A stretch of DNA of 64,000 nucleotides from Burkholderia ubonensis (GTDB taxonomy: Bacteria > Pseudomonadota > Gammaproteobacteria > Burkholderiales > Burkholderiaceae): NCBI RefSeq assembly GCF_902833085.1, contig NZ_CADFEB010000006.1, positions 310,001-374,000 on the forward strand. Direction: 5' to 3'. Shown here piece after piece: positions 52,567 through 61,091 of the stretch; positions within the stretch are counted from its first letter, which is position 1; each line of letters starts with the position of its first letter. The notes below the pieces were generated by a model. The model was not told where the DNA came from. It made no database searches and saw only the letters and a program-made list of their open reading frames with translations. The translations under genes and the position numbers were made by a program.

Positions 52567-55442
52567 GCGAGCACCTCCTGGATCTTTTGCGGGGTCACCG
52601 GCAAGTCGGTGAAACGATGGCCGATCGCGTGCGCGATGCCGTTCACGATCGCGCCGACGACCGGGATCATCACCACTTCGGCGACGCCCTTCGGCGGATC
52701 GGTTTCGGACAGCGGCGGCAGCACTTCGCCCGTCTGCGTCCACACGGCGACGTCGGACGCGCGCGGCAGCCGGTAGCGGTTGAAGTTCCACGTGCCGTTG
52801 CCGGGGCCGTCCTCGTACAGCGGCAGGTATTCGTGCAGCGCGTGGCCGATGCCCATCGCGAGACCGCCCTGCAGCTGGCCCGACACGAGCTGCGGCGAGA
52901 TCTGGTTGCCGCACTCCATGATCGAGTGATGCGTGAGCAGTTCGACCTTGCCGGTCGCCTCGTGCACGGCCAGCTCGACGAGCGTGCCGACCGCGGTGTA
53001 GTACGTGACGGCCGCGTTGTTGCGGCTGGTCGGCGGGATGAACACGCGCTTGCGGTCGAGCACGCGATAGCCGTTCGCGGTCGGCGGCAGCGTGCCGCGC
53101 ATCGCGGTCGCGCCGGCTGGTGCGGCGGTGCCCGGCACCGGCGCGTTCCCGTCGCCCGTCTTCGGCGCGCCGATGCGCAGCGACAACCCGTCGATCGGCA
53201 GACGCTCGACGGCGCCGCCGATCTCGAACTCGGCGTCGGTCCATTGCCAGCGGTTGAACACGTGCACGACCGCGCCGGTCGGCAGGCCGAGCGCATGCGC
53301 CTGCTTCGCGAGCTCCTCGAACGGCAGCGGCTCGAGACCGTCGGCAGTCAGCTTGCCGTCGACCCAGCGCGCATCCTCGATGCGGACCGTGTACGGCGCG
53401 GCCTGGCCGCCGCCGAGGCCGCGCGTCCAGATCGACATCGCCGCGGGCCACAGCCCGTAGCGGAACACCGCGCGCGCGGCTTCACGCGTGCTGTGCGTGA
53501 AGTAGTACGCGGAATTCGTCGCGCTCGACGGCGACGCGACGCTCGGCGTCCAGCGCGGGTTCGCGCTCAGCCGGTCCTGGTCGGCCTGCGACATCAGATA
53601 CGGATCGCCGCTCGTCTCGACCGGCAGGTCCGGCCATTCCGTCACCGCGACGCGCACCTCCGTCGCCGGCCGGCCGAGCCATTTCGCGACCGCGACGGCC
53701 TGCGACGTCGACATCCCCGTGCCGATCTCGGCGGCCGTGTGATGCAGCGTGACCCGGCCGTTCTCGTCGAACTCGACCTTCGCGAACGACGCTTCCGCGC
53801 CGGTGCCGAAGTCCTTCTGCACGCACGCGAAGCCGACGCCGTAGCGCCGGCCCGGATGCGCGGCCTCGAATTCGGCCTTGCGCGCCGCGCGGCGCGTCCA
53901 CAGCGGATGCTGCCGCGCGCGTTCGAGCACCTCGTCGACGCGCAACGCGCCGGCGGGAATCGCCCCCTGCGTGTTCTTCATGCCCGAGCGCAGCGCGTTC
54001 TTGAGGCGGAACTCGATCGGATCGAGCCGCAGCTGCGCGGCGATCTCGTCGATCGCCATCTCGGTCGCGGCCATGCTCTGCAGCGTGCCGTAGCCGCGCG
54101 CGGAGCCCGCGTCGATCGCGCGCGACGCGATCGCGACCGCGGCGAGATCGCTCTTCGGGAAGTAGTAGATCGATTGCGCGGCGGTGGCGCCGACCATCGC
54201 GACCGACGGCGAGAAGTTGCTGCGGCCGCCGCCGTTCGCCTCGAAGTCGCCCTTGAACGACTGCAGCAGGCCCGTATTGCGGTCGACGGCGATCCGGTAG
54301 CGCATCCTGAACGCGTGGCGCTTGAGCGACGTCTGGAACTGCTCGTAGCGGTCGTTCGCGAAGCGCACCGGGCGGCCGTCCGCGTACAGCGCGCATACGA
54401 GCCCGTAGAACGGCACGTTGAAGTGGTCCTTCGACCCGTAGCCCACCGTGTAGCACGGATGCACGAACAGCTTCTTCACCGGGAAGCGGCACTTCGCGAC
54501 CATCGCGGCGGCGTTTTCCGCGACTTCGAGCGGAGACTGGGTCGGCACGACGAGGTGCAGCGCCTGCGTCGCGGCGTCGTACCAGCAGTTCGCGTTGTCG
54601 GGCTCGAGCGCGGCGGTGTCGACCGACTGCGTGCTGTACTCGCGGTCGAACACGAGCCAGTCGGCCGACGGATGGTCGAGCTCGTCGGCGATGCGCGCCG
54701 CATGGAACATCCCCTGCTCGTCGAGCTTGCCGTGCTCCTTGCCGTCCGGCCATACCGGCTGGTGCTTGCGCATCATGCTCGGGAAGATCGGCGCGTCCTT
54801 CAGGCTCGAATAGGCGTCGTCGTCGTAGGCGCTCTTGCCGCCGACGCGCACGTAGCGGAACGTGCCCCACGGGTCGCGTTCGAGCGGGCCCGTGACCGCG
54901 CCGTAGCGGATCACGTCGTCGCGGAACTTGAGCAGGTTCTTCGCGAAGCGGAAGCGCGCGAAGTCGTGGTAGATCAGGATCGCGACCGCATGGCCGAGAT
55001 ACGCGGGCGTCTTGCCGGCGGGCAGCAGCATGTCGTCGCCGTAGAACGCCGGGAAGGCGACGCCGTCGCGCGCGAGATCGTCGGCGGTGACGATGCGGTC
55101 GGGCTTCAGGTCGTCGCCGAGCAGCGACAGGTCGAAGCCTTCGTATACGCGGTCGGCCTGCGCGACGCGCAGGATCAGCGCGTGCGACTGCTGTTGCGGC
55201 CAATGCGGCATGTCGGCCGCACGCACGTCGCGAGCGAACACTTTCGCGCCGGTGACCTTCGCGATGCCGTCGATGCGGAATTGCGGGATGCCGGTCACGC
55301 TGTTCCATTTGACCGGGGTGAGGAGCTTTTCTTCGAAGAGTGCTGCGAATGCGCGGCTGCCGATGGGCGCGACGTAGACCGCGACGCCCGCCAGCACGCC
55401 GGCTTTCAGAAAACCTCGCCGTGACAGGCCGTGGTTTTTCAT
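52563..55442 (-). CDS. Molybdenum-binding large subunit of aldehyde oxidase/isoquinoline 1-oxidoreductase type
   Basis: A 959-residue periplasmic oxidoreductase. The start MKNHGLSRRGFLKAG, after a GGAGG site, is a twin-arginine signal (SRRGFLK), so the cofactor-loaded enzyme is exported folded. Two xanthine-oxidase-like molybdopterin-binding halves are present. Landmarks include GYGSKDHFNVPFYG, DFEANGGGRSN, SARGYGTLQSM, the GTGMSTSQAVA loop and the late GGLAMGIGHAL. The Mo-ligating and base Glu region lies near the C terminus (PPKGVAEVVMIPVVGAI). With its Fe-S and cytochrome subunits it should oxidise aldehydes or N-heterocycles and feed electrons to the respiratory chain. The substrate is not deducible. 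Confidence 0.93.
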   Translation of the reverse strand: MKNHGLSRRGFLKAGVLAGVAVYVAPIGSRAFAALFEEKLLTPVKWNSVTGIPQFRIDGIAKVTGAKVFARDVRAADMPHWPQQQSHALILRVAQADRVYEGFDLSLLGDDLKPDRIVTADDLARDGVAFPAFYGDDMLLPAGKTPAYLGHAVAILIYHDFARFRFAKNLLKFRDDVIRYGAVTGPLERDPWGTFRYVRVGGKSAYDDDAYSSLKDAPIFPSMMRKHQPVWPDGKEHGKLDEQGMFHAARIADELDHPSADWLVFDREYSTQSVDTAALEPDNANCWYDAATQALHLVVPTQSPLEVAENAAAMVAKCRFPVKKLFVHPCYTVGYGSKDHFNVPFYGLVCALYADGRPVRFANDRYEQFQTSLKRHAFRMRYRIAVDRNTGLLQSFKGDFEANGGGRSNFSPSVAMVGATAAQSIYYFPKSDLAAVAIASRAIDAGSARGYGTLQSMAATEMAIDEIAAQLRLDPIEFRLKNALRSGMKNTQGAIPAGALRVDEVLERARQHPLWTRRAARKAEFEAAHPGRRYGVGFACVQKDFGTGAEASFAKVEFDENGRVTLHHTAAEIGTGMSTSQAVAVAKWLGRPATEVRVAVTEWPDLPVETSGDPYLMSQADQDRLSANPRWTPSVASPSSATNSAYYFTHSTREAARAVFRYGLWPAAMSIWTRGLGGGQAAPYTVRIEDARWVDGKLTADGLEPLPFEELAKQAHALGLPTGAVVHVFNRWQWTDAEFEIGGAVERLPIDGLSLRIGAPKTGDGNAPVPGTAAPAGATAMRGTLPPTANGYRVLDRKRVFIPPTSRNNAAVTYYTAVGTLVELAVHEATGKVELLTHHSIMECGNQISPQLVSGQLQGGLAMGIGHALHEYLPLYEDGPGNGTWNFNRYRLPRASDVAVWTQTGEVLPPLSETDPPKGVAEVVMIPVVGAIVNGIAHAIGHRFTDLPVTPQKIQEVLA

Positions 55443-55936
55443 GGGGGGACCTCCTGGTGCGGCTCGCGAAGGCGGGCGGGTGTCGCGGCGTTCGGAGCGG
55501 CGCGCATTCTGTCATTTTTTACAGGATGGCGGCTATAGCGTTTCTCGCATGTATTACTTATTGGAATGCTTATAACGGTCATCGCGGGAAGGCGGCACGC
55601 CGCCGGCCTCGTCATCCGTACGGGGCGCTCGGCCCGGCCGACGGCGCCATCGGCCCGCCATGCGCGGCGGGAATGACAGTCCGGGCGTCTGCGGACCGGA
55701 CGCCGACGATGCCCGCGCACGCGTTACGGCCGGCGCGGCCCATGCGAGCGCAAGATACGCGCGCGCCGATCGCGCAAGCGCCGTGCGCGCCGGCCCGCTG
55801 CATCGTGATGAGCCCGGGGCTTGCCCGACCGGACGGCCATGTTTCGTGATAATGTCGTGCGCATCCGGCGAACGGTTTCGCCCGCAACGGTGCCGTGCGA
55901 GCGTTGCCAGCCCTCTTCGTGTCGAGGATATCGATC
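55443..55936. promoter_or_regulatory. Divergent intergenic region, dehydrogenase operon / GGDEF gene
   Basis: About 500 bases. The segment 55510-55580 is distinctly A/T-rich and is the likely promoter area of the leftward dehydrogenase operon. The remainder is GC-rich without a credible gene. No operator palindrome stood out. Confidence 0.4.
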
Positions 55937-57484
55937 ATGGCAGTCAGGACGTCACTCCTGCACTCCGTTCTCGCTACGCCTCCTTCCGGCAATCACCGCG
56001 TCACGGCGGCGATGCGCCCGTCCCTGCTTTCCACCCTGTTCGAAGACATCCGGCCGATGTTCCTGTCCGGCCTCGCGAGCGGCTTCGTCGCAATCGTCGC
56101 GCTGCTTCGGCTGCACCAGACGTGGTGTCTCATCTGGCTGATCGCCGACATCGGCCTGCTCGCCGCGCGAGTCTCGATCGCGCGCGTCTGCGTCGCGCGC
56201 CGGGAGGCCGGCGGCGATCGCGCCGAATACTGGGCGCTGCGCTATGCGCCGGTGTCGCTCGTCGCGTGCTTCCTGCTCGGCCTCGGCACGATGGGCTGCG
56301 TGGAAGCCGCCGACGTCGAGCTGGGCACGCTGTCGGTGCTGGTCGCGGGCGGCGTGTTCGGCGGGATCGCGTCGCGCAATTCGGCGCTGCCGCGGCTCGC
56401 AATGACGCAGATCACGCTCGGCGTGCTGCCGATCGCCCTCGGCGCGCTGCTGGCGCCGCGCAGCGGCGCATGGCTGCTGCTGCCGCCGATCGCGATCTAC
56501 CTCGTCGCGATGCGCACGGTCGTGCAGCGGCATTACACGGTGCTGGTCGCGCTGATCGCCGCGCGCCAGCGCAACGCCGAACTCGTCGCGCGCTTCGACG
56601 CCGCGCTCACGCACATGCCGCACGGGCTGTGCATGGTCGACGGCGACAACCGGGTGATCGTCGCGAACCGGCGCACCGCGCAGCTGTTCGGCTCGCCGCG
56701 CGAGATCATGCTGAACATGCCGTTTCCGGACGCCGTGGCCGCGCTCGGCGCAGGCGTGGCCGCGGACCCGGACGGCGCCGAGCTGGCCGCGCGCTGCACC
56801 GGCTGGCTTGGCCGCGAGCCCGCGCCGTTCGAGATCACGCTGGCCGACGGGCGGCAGCTCGAGATGACGCGCCGCCAGGTGCCGGACGGCAACGCGGTGA
56901 TCATCGTCGAGGACGTCACCGCACGCCGCCGCGCGGAGATGCACATCCGCCACCTGGCGCGGCACGATGCGCTGACGGGCCTGCCGAACCGGCACGAGCT
57001 TCATGCGGAGCTGAAGCGCATGCTCGCGCGGCGCACGCGCCGTCACGGCCTTGCGCCCGCCGTCATGTACCTGGATCTCGACGGCTTCAAGGCGATCAAC
57101 GACCGCTTCGGCCATCATGCCGGCGACGACGTGCTGACGCAGGTCGCCGCGCGTCTCAGCGAGACGCTGTCGCAAGGCGAGCTGGTCGCGCGGATCGGCG
57201 GCGACGAGTTCGTCGTCGCGATCGACGACACGACGATGCAGGCGTGCTCGGCCCAGGCCGCGCAGATCATCCGGAAGATTTCCGCGCCGTACACGCTGTC
57301 GATCGGCGAGACCGTGAGCCTCGGCATCAGCATCGGGATCGCGCTCGACCGCGATTGCGACGCGCCCGACGAGCTGATCCGGCAGGCGGACTGCGCGCTG
57401 TACGACGCGAAGTCGTCCGGCAAGGGGATCTACCGCTTCTATTCGAACGGCAGCCGGAGCGTCGCGCCGGCTGCGGCGGGCTGA
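55937..57484 (+). CDS. Membrane diguanylate cyclase (PAS-GGDEF)
   Basis: A 515-residue enzyme that should make cyclic di-GMP. The start MAVRTSLLHS has GAGGAT upstream. Residues about 40-175 form six or so hydrophobic helices (SGLASGFVAIVALL, LVACFLLGLGTMG, LLLPPIAIYLVAM). A PAS-like domain follows (about 205-310, LVARFDAALTHMPHGLCMVDGDNRVIVANRRTAQLF), then the GGDEF domain (about 335-500) with the intact signature GGDEF at 421-425. The upstream I-site (RxxD) is replaced by SQGE, so product inhibition is probably absent. No EAL domain. It is monocistronic. Confidence 0.93.
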   Translation: MAVRTSLLHSVLATPPSGNHRVTAAMRPSLLSTLFEDIRPMFLSGLASGFVAIVALLRLHQTWCLIWLIADIGLLAARVSIARVCVARREAGGDRAEYWALRYAPVSLVACFLLGLGTMGCVEAADVELGTLSVLVAGGVFGGIASRNSALPRLAMTQITLGVLPIALGALLAPRSGAWLLLPPIAIYLVAMRTVVQRHYTVLVALIAARQRNAELVARFDAALTHMPHGLCMVDGDNRVIVANRRTAQLFGSPREIMLNMPFPDAVAALGAGVAADPDGAELAARCTGWLGREPAPFEITLADGRQLEMTRRQVPDGNAVIIVEDVTARRRAEMHIRHLARHDALTGLPNRHELHAELKRMLARRTRRHGLAPAVMYLDLDGFKAINDRFGHHAGDDVLTQVAARLSETLSQGELVARIGGDEFVVAIDDTTMQACSAQAAQIIRKISAPYTLSIGETVSLGISIGIALDRDCDAPDELIRQADCALYDAKSSGKGIYRFYSNGSRSVAPAAAG

Positions 57485-57582
57485 CGGCGCTCGCGGTTCA
57501 TCATCCGGGGTGTGCGGCATCCCCAGGCACGGCCGGTTTCACGCTCGATACGATTCATGCGCCGCGCGCGGCGTCACGTTAC

Positions 57583-57596
57583 ATGTTCCGTAACAT
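57583..57596. promoter_or_regulatory. Short inverted repeat upstream of a small gene
   Basis: ATGTT-CCGT-AACAT (57583-57596) is nested in GTTAC (57578-57582) and GTAAC (57590-57594). It could be an operator for the gene at 57723 or a weak hairpin after the GGDEF gene. This rests on the symmetry alone. Confidence 0.2.
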
Positions 57597-57722
57597 CGGG
57601 CCGAACAGGCCGTGCAGTTCGCTGCAGAAGCCCGCATGATCGGCGCATCGGCAAGGTATTCCATCCTGGCACTCTTATTGCTGTTCAACGGGTAACAACG
57701 AACGTGCCCGGGGAGCGCAATC

Positions 57723-57995
57723 ATGGATACCGTCGAAGTCATCTGCCGCAACGAGCCGATCAACGAAAAGAGCGTGATCGACGGCGCCGCGCTGATCCGC
57801 CGCCTGACCACCGTCCGCAGTCCCGACCCGCGCGACACCGCGTGCATGGACAACCCGCCGCTGACGCTGTACGGCGCATATCGCCAGGGCGTCGAGGATT
57901 ACGCCGCGCGCCGCGCGAATCCGTATCGCGCGGGCAGCCGCTTCTGGGCCTTGTGGGAAGAAGGACGTATCGAAGCTGAAACCGATGCGCGGTGA
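57723..57995 (+). CDS. Hypothetical protein
   Basis: A 90-residue cytoplasmic protein with a GGGGAG site about eight bases upstream of its start. No signal peptide or helix-rich membrane segment. The C-terminal half, LYGAYRQGVEDYAARRANPYRAGSRFWALW, is basic and aromatic and reads like a small nucleic-acid- or protein-binding domain. I do not recognise the family. Codon use matches the chromosome. Confidence 0.6.
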   Translation: MDTVEVICRNEPINEKSVIDGAALIRRLTTVRSPDPRDTACMDNPPLTLYGAYRQGVEDYAARRANPYRAGSRFWALWEEGRIEAETDAR

Positions 57996-58327
57996 CGCCA
58001 GTCGCGCGCCGGCGCCGCGCCGAAGCAGGCGGCAGCGCGCGACGCGGCGCATGCGCCGCCGCCGGCGTGACGCCGGATGGTTTCATCGATGCAACCGCGG
58101 CGATCGTTGCGCGTAGCGATTGCATCCGCGATGTTTGTTGGCGATACGACGCGCACGGGCCTTCGACGCGAAGCTGCGCGCGATGCGTGACCGGCGTGCG
58201 TCGCCCGGCCAACCGGCGCATCCCCGCGCGTTGACCGCTCCGCTCCGCGCGGCCCGTCCGTCCGTCGCATCCCGCCTGTTTCCCGATAAGATGGCGCATG
58301 CTCCGCTCGACGCCCGCTCCGACGAAC
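57996..58327. other. Gene-free GC-rich stretch
   Basis: About 330 bases before the deacylase gene. Open frames here have no ribosome sites or protein-like sequence. It presumably contains the deacylase promoter. I see nothing else in it. Confidence 0.4.
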
Positions 58328-59362
58328 ATGACCGCCACTTATCAGCCCAGCAACCCGATCCGCTGTGAAATCGACCTCGACGCTCCCGGCAAGCATGCCG
58401 GCTATCTGCGCCTGCCGCATTCGGTGCACCGCTCCGCCTACGGGTGGCTGCCGATCCCGATCGTGTCGATCCGCAACGGCGACGGCCCGGTCGCGCTGGT
58501 GATGGCCGGCAACCACGGCGACGAATACGAAGGCCAGATCATCGTGTCGCAGCTGATGCGCGAGATCGAGCCGGAGATGGTCAGCGGGCAGCTGATCCTG
58601 CTGCCGATGGCGAACTTCCCCGCGGCGGACGCGGGCCTGCGCGTGTCGCCGCTCGACGGCGGCAACCTGAACCGCAGCTTTCCCGGCGATCCGGCCGGCA
58701 CGCCGACGCAGATGATCGCCCATTACATCGAGCACGCGCTGCTGTCCCGCGCGCAATACCTCGTCGACCTGCATTCGGGCGGCAGCTCGCTGCTCTATCA
58801 CAGCGGCAACATGCTCGCGATCGATCCGCTCGACGCGGACGAAGCCGCGCGGCTCAACGCGCTGCTGGTCGCGTTCGGGCTGCCGAACGCGCTGCTGCAC
58901 GCGCCGAATCCCGTGCATTCGGCGTCGGCCGCACGCAGGCAAGGCGCGATCTCGATCGTTACCGAGCTCGGCGGCGCGGGCATGGCCGATCCGGCGCTGA
59001 TCCGGCTCGGCCGCCACGGGCTGCTGCATTACCTCGGCTTCATCGGCCTGCTGCACGGCGCGCTGGTGCCCGCCGCGCCGCCCGCCGTCACGCGCTTCAT
59101 GCGGGTCGACGGCGAGCGTCACCACGTGTACGCGTACGAGCGCGGCCTTTACGAGCCGCTCGCCGAGCTCGGCGACAAGGTGCGCGCCGGACAGCCGGCC
59201 GCGTGGGTGCACTTCCCCGACACGCCGCTGCGCGAGCCGGTGCTGCACCGCTTCGCGGGCGACGGCGAAGTGGTCTGCAAGCGCGTGCAGGCGCAGGTGC
59301 AGCGCGGCGACTGCCTGTTCCAGCTCGCGGAGCCGGCCGACCCGCCCAGCATCGGCCGATAG
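58328..59362 (+). CDS. Succinylglutamate desuccinylase/aspartoacylase-family zinc deacylase
   Basis: A 344-residue zinc-dependent hydrolase that cleaves an N-acylated amino acid or amine. The start MTATYQPSN is chosen by family-like length; an ATG 30 bases upstream is possible and neither has a strong ribosome site. Zinc ligands are visible: His63 and Glu66 in GNHGDEYEG, and His149 in DLHSGGSS. The arginine-containing NLNRSFPGDP and ITELGG-type VTELGGAG motifs belong to the same family. It resembles the N-acetyl-diaminobutyrate deacetylase group (DoeB-like), but no ectoine genes are adjacent. Confidence 0.9.
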   Translation: MTATYQPSNPIRCEIDLDAPGKHAGYLRLPHSVHRSAYGWLPIPIVSIRNGDGPVALVMAGNHGDEYEGQIIVSQLMREIEPEMVSGQLILLPMANFPAADAGLRVSPLDGGNLNRSFPGDPAGTPTQMIAHYIEHALLSRAQYLVDLHSGGSSLLYHSGNMLAIDPLDADEAARLNALLVAFGLPNALLHAPNPVHSASAARRQGAISIVTELGGAGMADPALIRLGRHGLLHYLGFIGLLHGALVPAAPPAVTRFMRVDGERHHVYAYERGLYEPLAELGDKVRAGQPAAWVHFPDTPLREPVLHRFAGDGEVVCKRVQAQVQRGDCLFQLAEPADPPSIGR

Positions 59363-59437
59363 GCCAAAACCGGATCCCTCTTTTCCTCGTGCTGTCTGCC
59401 ATACGTGGCGGACGGCATGCGTGCGCCATTAACCAAC

Positions 59438-59465
59438 TTGACAAATTAACCCTTTTGGTTATGAT
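59438..59465 (+). promoter_or_regulatory. mqsRA promoter overlapped by MqsA-type operator
   Basis: A consensus -35 TTGACA (59438-59443) and TATGAT -10 (59460-59465), 16 bases apart. Between and into the -10 lies the palindrome TAACC-CTTTT-GGTTA (59447-59461), very close to the E. coli MqsA operator TAACCTTTTAGGTTA. MqsA bound there would block RNA polymerase, giving autoregulation. Confidence 0.85.
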
Positions 59466-59470
59466 CGCAG

Positions 59471-59767
59471 ATGGAAAAGAATACGCCTCACTGCAAGCTG
59501 TCCCGAGTCAAAGCGCTCGTCGAGATCGGCAAGGTGCGTTTGACCGCAACAGCGGTAATCGGCGCCCGACAACTGGGCTTCACCGAACTGGAAGCAATCG
59601 GCGTCGTGATGTCGCTGACAGTCGTCGATTTCCACAAGAGCATGACGACCTATGCCGACCACACGATATGGCAAGACGTGTATCGGCGCCGCACCGAGCG
59701 TGGCGACGTGTATCTGAAACTGACGGTGATCGACGACGTGCTGATCGTGTCTTTCAAGGAGCAATGA
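59471..59767 (+). CDS. mqsR: MqsR toxin (GCU-specific mRNA interferase)
   Basis: A 98-residue ribosome-independent endoribonuclease toxin of the RelE-like fold. It matches E. coli MqsR from end to end, with MEKNTPH at the start, KSMTTYADHTIWQDVY in the centre and VLIVSFKEQ at the end. The catalytic residues Lys56, Gln68 and Tyr81 are at identical positions, so the toxin looks active. As in E. coli, toxin precedes antitoxin and the pair has one promoter, but only six bases lie between the -10 hexamer and the start codon, so the transcript is leaderless or nearly so. Confidence 0.96.
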   Translation: MEKNTPHCKLSRVKALVEIGKVRLTATAVIGARQLGFTELEAIGVVMSLTVVDFHKSMTTYADHTIWQDVYRRRTERGDVYLKLTVIDDVLIVSFKEQ

Positions 59768-59769
59768 CA

Positions 59770-60171
59770 ATGAAGTGTCCTGCGTGCGGTGCCGCAAAAC
59801 TGATCCGTGACACACGAGACATTCCCTATACCTACAAGGGGCGATCGACGGTCGTTCCCGGCATAACGGGCGATTTCTGTCCGGCCTGCGGAGAGTCGGT
59901 GCTGGACATCGACGAGGCGACCCGTCTCGGCGAAGCGGTAACGGAGTTCAACAAGCAGGTGAACGCGACCATCGTCGACCCGAAGTTCATCGCGAAGGTG
60001 CGCAAGAAGCTGATGCTGGATCAGCGCGAGGCAGCGGAACTCTTCGGCGGCGGGATCAACGCGTTCTCCCGCTACGAGACCGGCAAGACGAACCCGCCGC
60101 TCGCCCTGGTGAAATTGTTGAAGATCCTGGACCGTCATCCGGATCTGCTTGCCGAAGTACGCGCGGCGTAG
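59770..60171 (+). CDS. mqsA: MqsA antitoxin (zinc and HTH protein)
   Basis: A 133-residue antitoxin that neutralises MqsR and represses the operon. The N-terminal zinc domain has Cys3, Cys6, Cys37 and Cys40 exactly as in E. coli. The C-terminal helix-turn-helix (about 70-131) keeps the base-contacting Asn97 and Arg101 in GGGINAFSRYETG. The start at the second of two adjacent ATGs is preferred: GGAG lies eight bases upstream, whereas it is only two bases from the first ATG. It is separated from mqsR by two bases. Confidence 0.96.
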   Translation: MKCPACGAAKLIRDTRDIPYTYKGRSTVVPGITGDFCPACGESVLDIDEATRLGEAVTEFNKQVNATIVDPKFIAKVRKKLMLDQREAAELFGGGINAFSRYETGKTNPPLALVKLLKILDRHPDLLAEVRAA

Positions 60172-60485
60172 ACGCGCGCCATTCGATATCGCGCATGCGT
60201 GGAGCCCGATCTTCGACGCATGCGCGCCCCCTTCGCCCACCTACCCCGCTCCCCCTGCAAGCCTTCTGACGTTCCCCGCGAAATACTTATCGAAATTGCT
60301 TCGTTCGCCTTTGCCTGCCGCGCCGCTAACGTGTTCGAAACGGCGGCGGACCGCCACTCGCATCGCAGGATGCGCACCGGCCGCCGTCATCACGACAACC
60401 GCGCCGCGATAACGGACGATAACGGACCGGCCATGTGCCCGAGCCCCGCAACGAACGTCCGCGTCGCGCGCCTTTCGCGACGCCC
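60172..60485. other. Intergenic stretch after mqsRA
   Basis: About 310 bases of moderate GC. I see no terminator hairpin with a T-run and no convincing gene. It must contain the promoter of the downstream GNAT gene. Confidence 0.4.
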
Positions 60486-61040
60486 ATGGCCACGACCGAC
60501 CGCATCCTCGACACGACGCCGCTCGACGTCCGCGCGCAACCGCTGATCGACGCGCTGATCGAAGAGTATTCCACGCGTTACGACGCGTACCGCCCCGATA
60601 GCCGGGCCTCCGCGCGCGAGGAACTCGCACGCTACCCGGCCGAACGGTTCGCGCCGCCCGAAGGCGCGTTCATCCTGCTGCTGCGCGACGGCGAGACGAT
60701 CGGCGGCGGCGCATTCAAGCGCTACGACGCGCAGACGGCCGAGCTGAAGCGCATCTGGACGCGCACGGACCTCCGGCGCCAGGGGCTCGCGCGGCGCATC
60801 GTCGAAGCGCTCGAAGCGCGCGCCGCGCAGCAGGGCTATCGCCGCCTCTACTTGACCACGGGCTTTCGCCAGCCCGAAGCGTGGGCGCTGTACGACCGCA
60901 CCGGCTATGCGCGCCTGTTCGATTCGTCGATCGATCCCGAAGCGTATTTCCATCTGCCGTTCGGCAAGGACCTGATCGACCCGTCGCGCACGTCGACGCT
61001 CGCCGACCTGTGGGCGCCCGAGCCGGCGCTGCCGCGCTGA
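60486..61040 (+). CDS. GNAT-family N-acetyltransferase
   Basis: A 184-residue acetyltransferase starting MATTDRILD; a GTG 17 codons upstream is an alternative, since neither start has a strong ribosome site. The GNAT core is clear: PEGAFILLLRDGETIGGGAFKRY, then ELKRIWTRTDLRRQGLARRIVEAL with the acetyl-CoA loop RRQGLA, and the late EAWALYDRTGYARL. The C-terminal extension (YFHLPFGKDLID) fits small-molecule acetyltransferases. It immediately precedes the binding-protein/monooxygenase genes and may act in the same pathway; the substrate is unknown. Confidence 0.9.
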   Translation: MATTDRILDTTPLDVRAQPLIDALIEEYSTRYDAYRPDSRASAREELARYPAERFAPPEGAFILLLRDGETIGGGAFKRYDAQTAELKRIWTRTDLRRQGLARRIVEALEARAAQQGYRRLYLTTGFRQPEAWALYDRTGYARLFDSSIDPEAYFHLPFGKDLIDPSRTSTLADLWAPEPALPR

Positions 61041-61091
61041 GCCGCCTTCCCATCCGACTCCGCCCTCCACGATAGAAACAGGACGCTTTCC

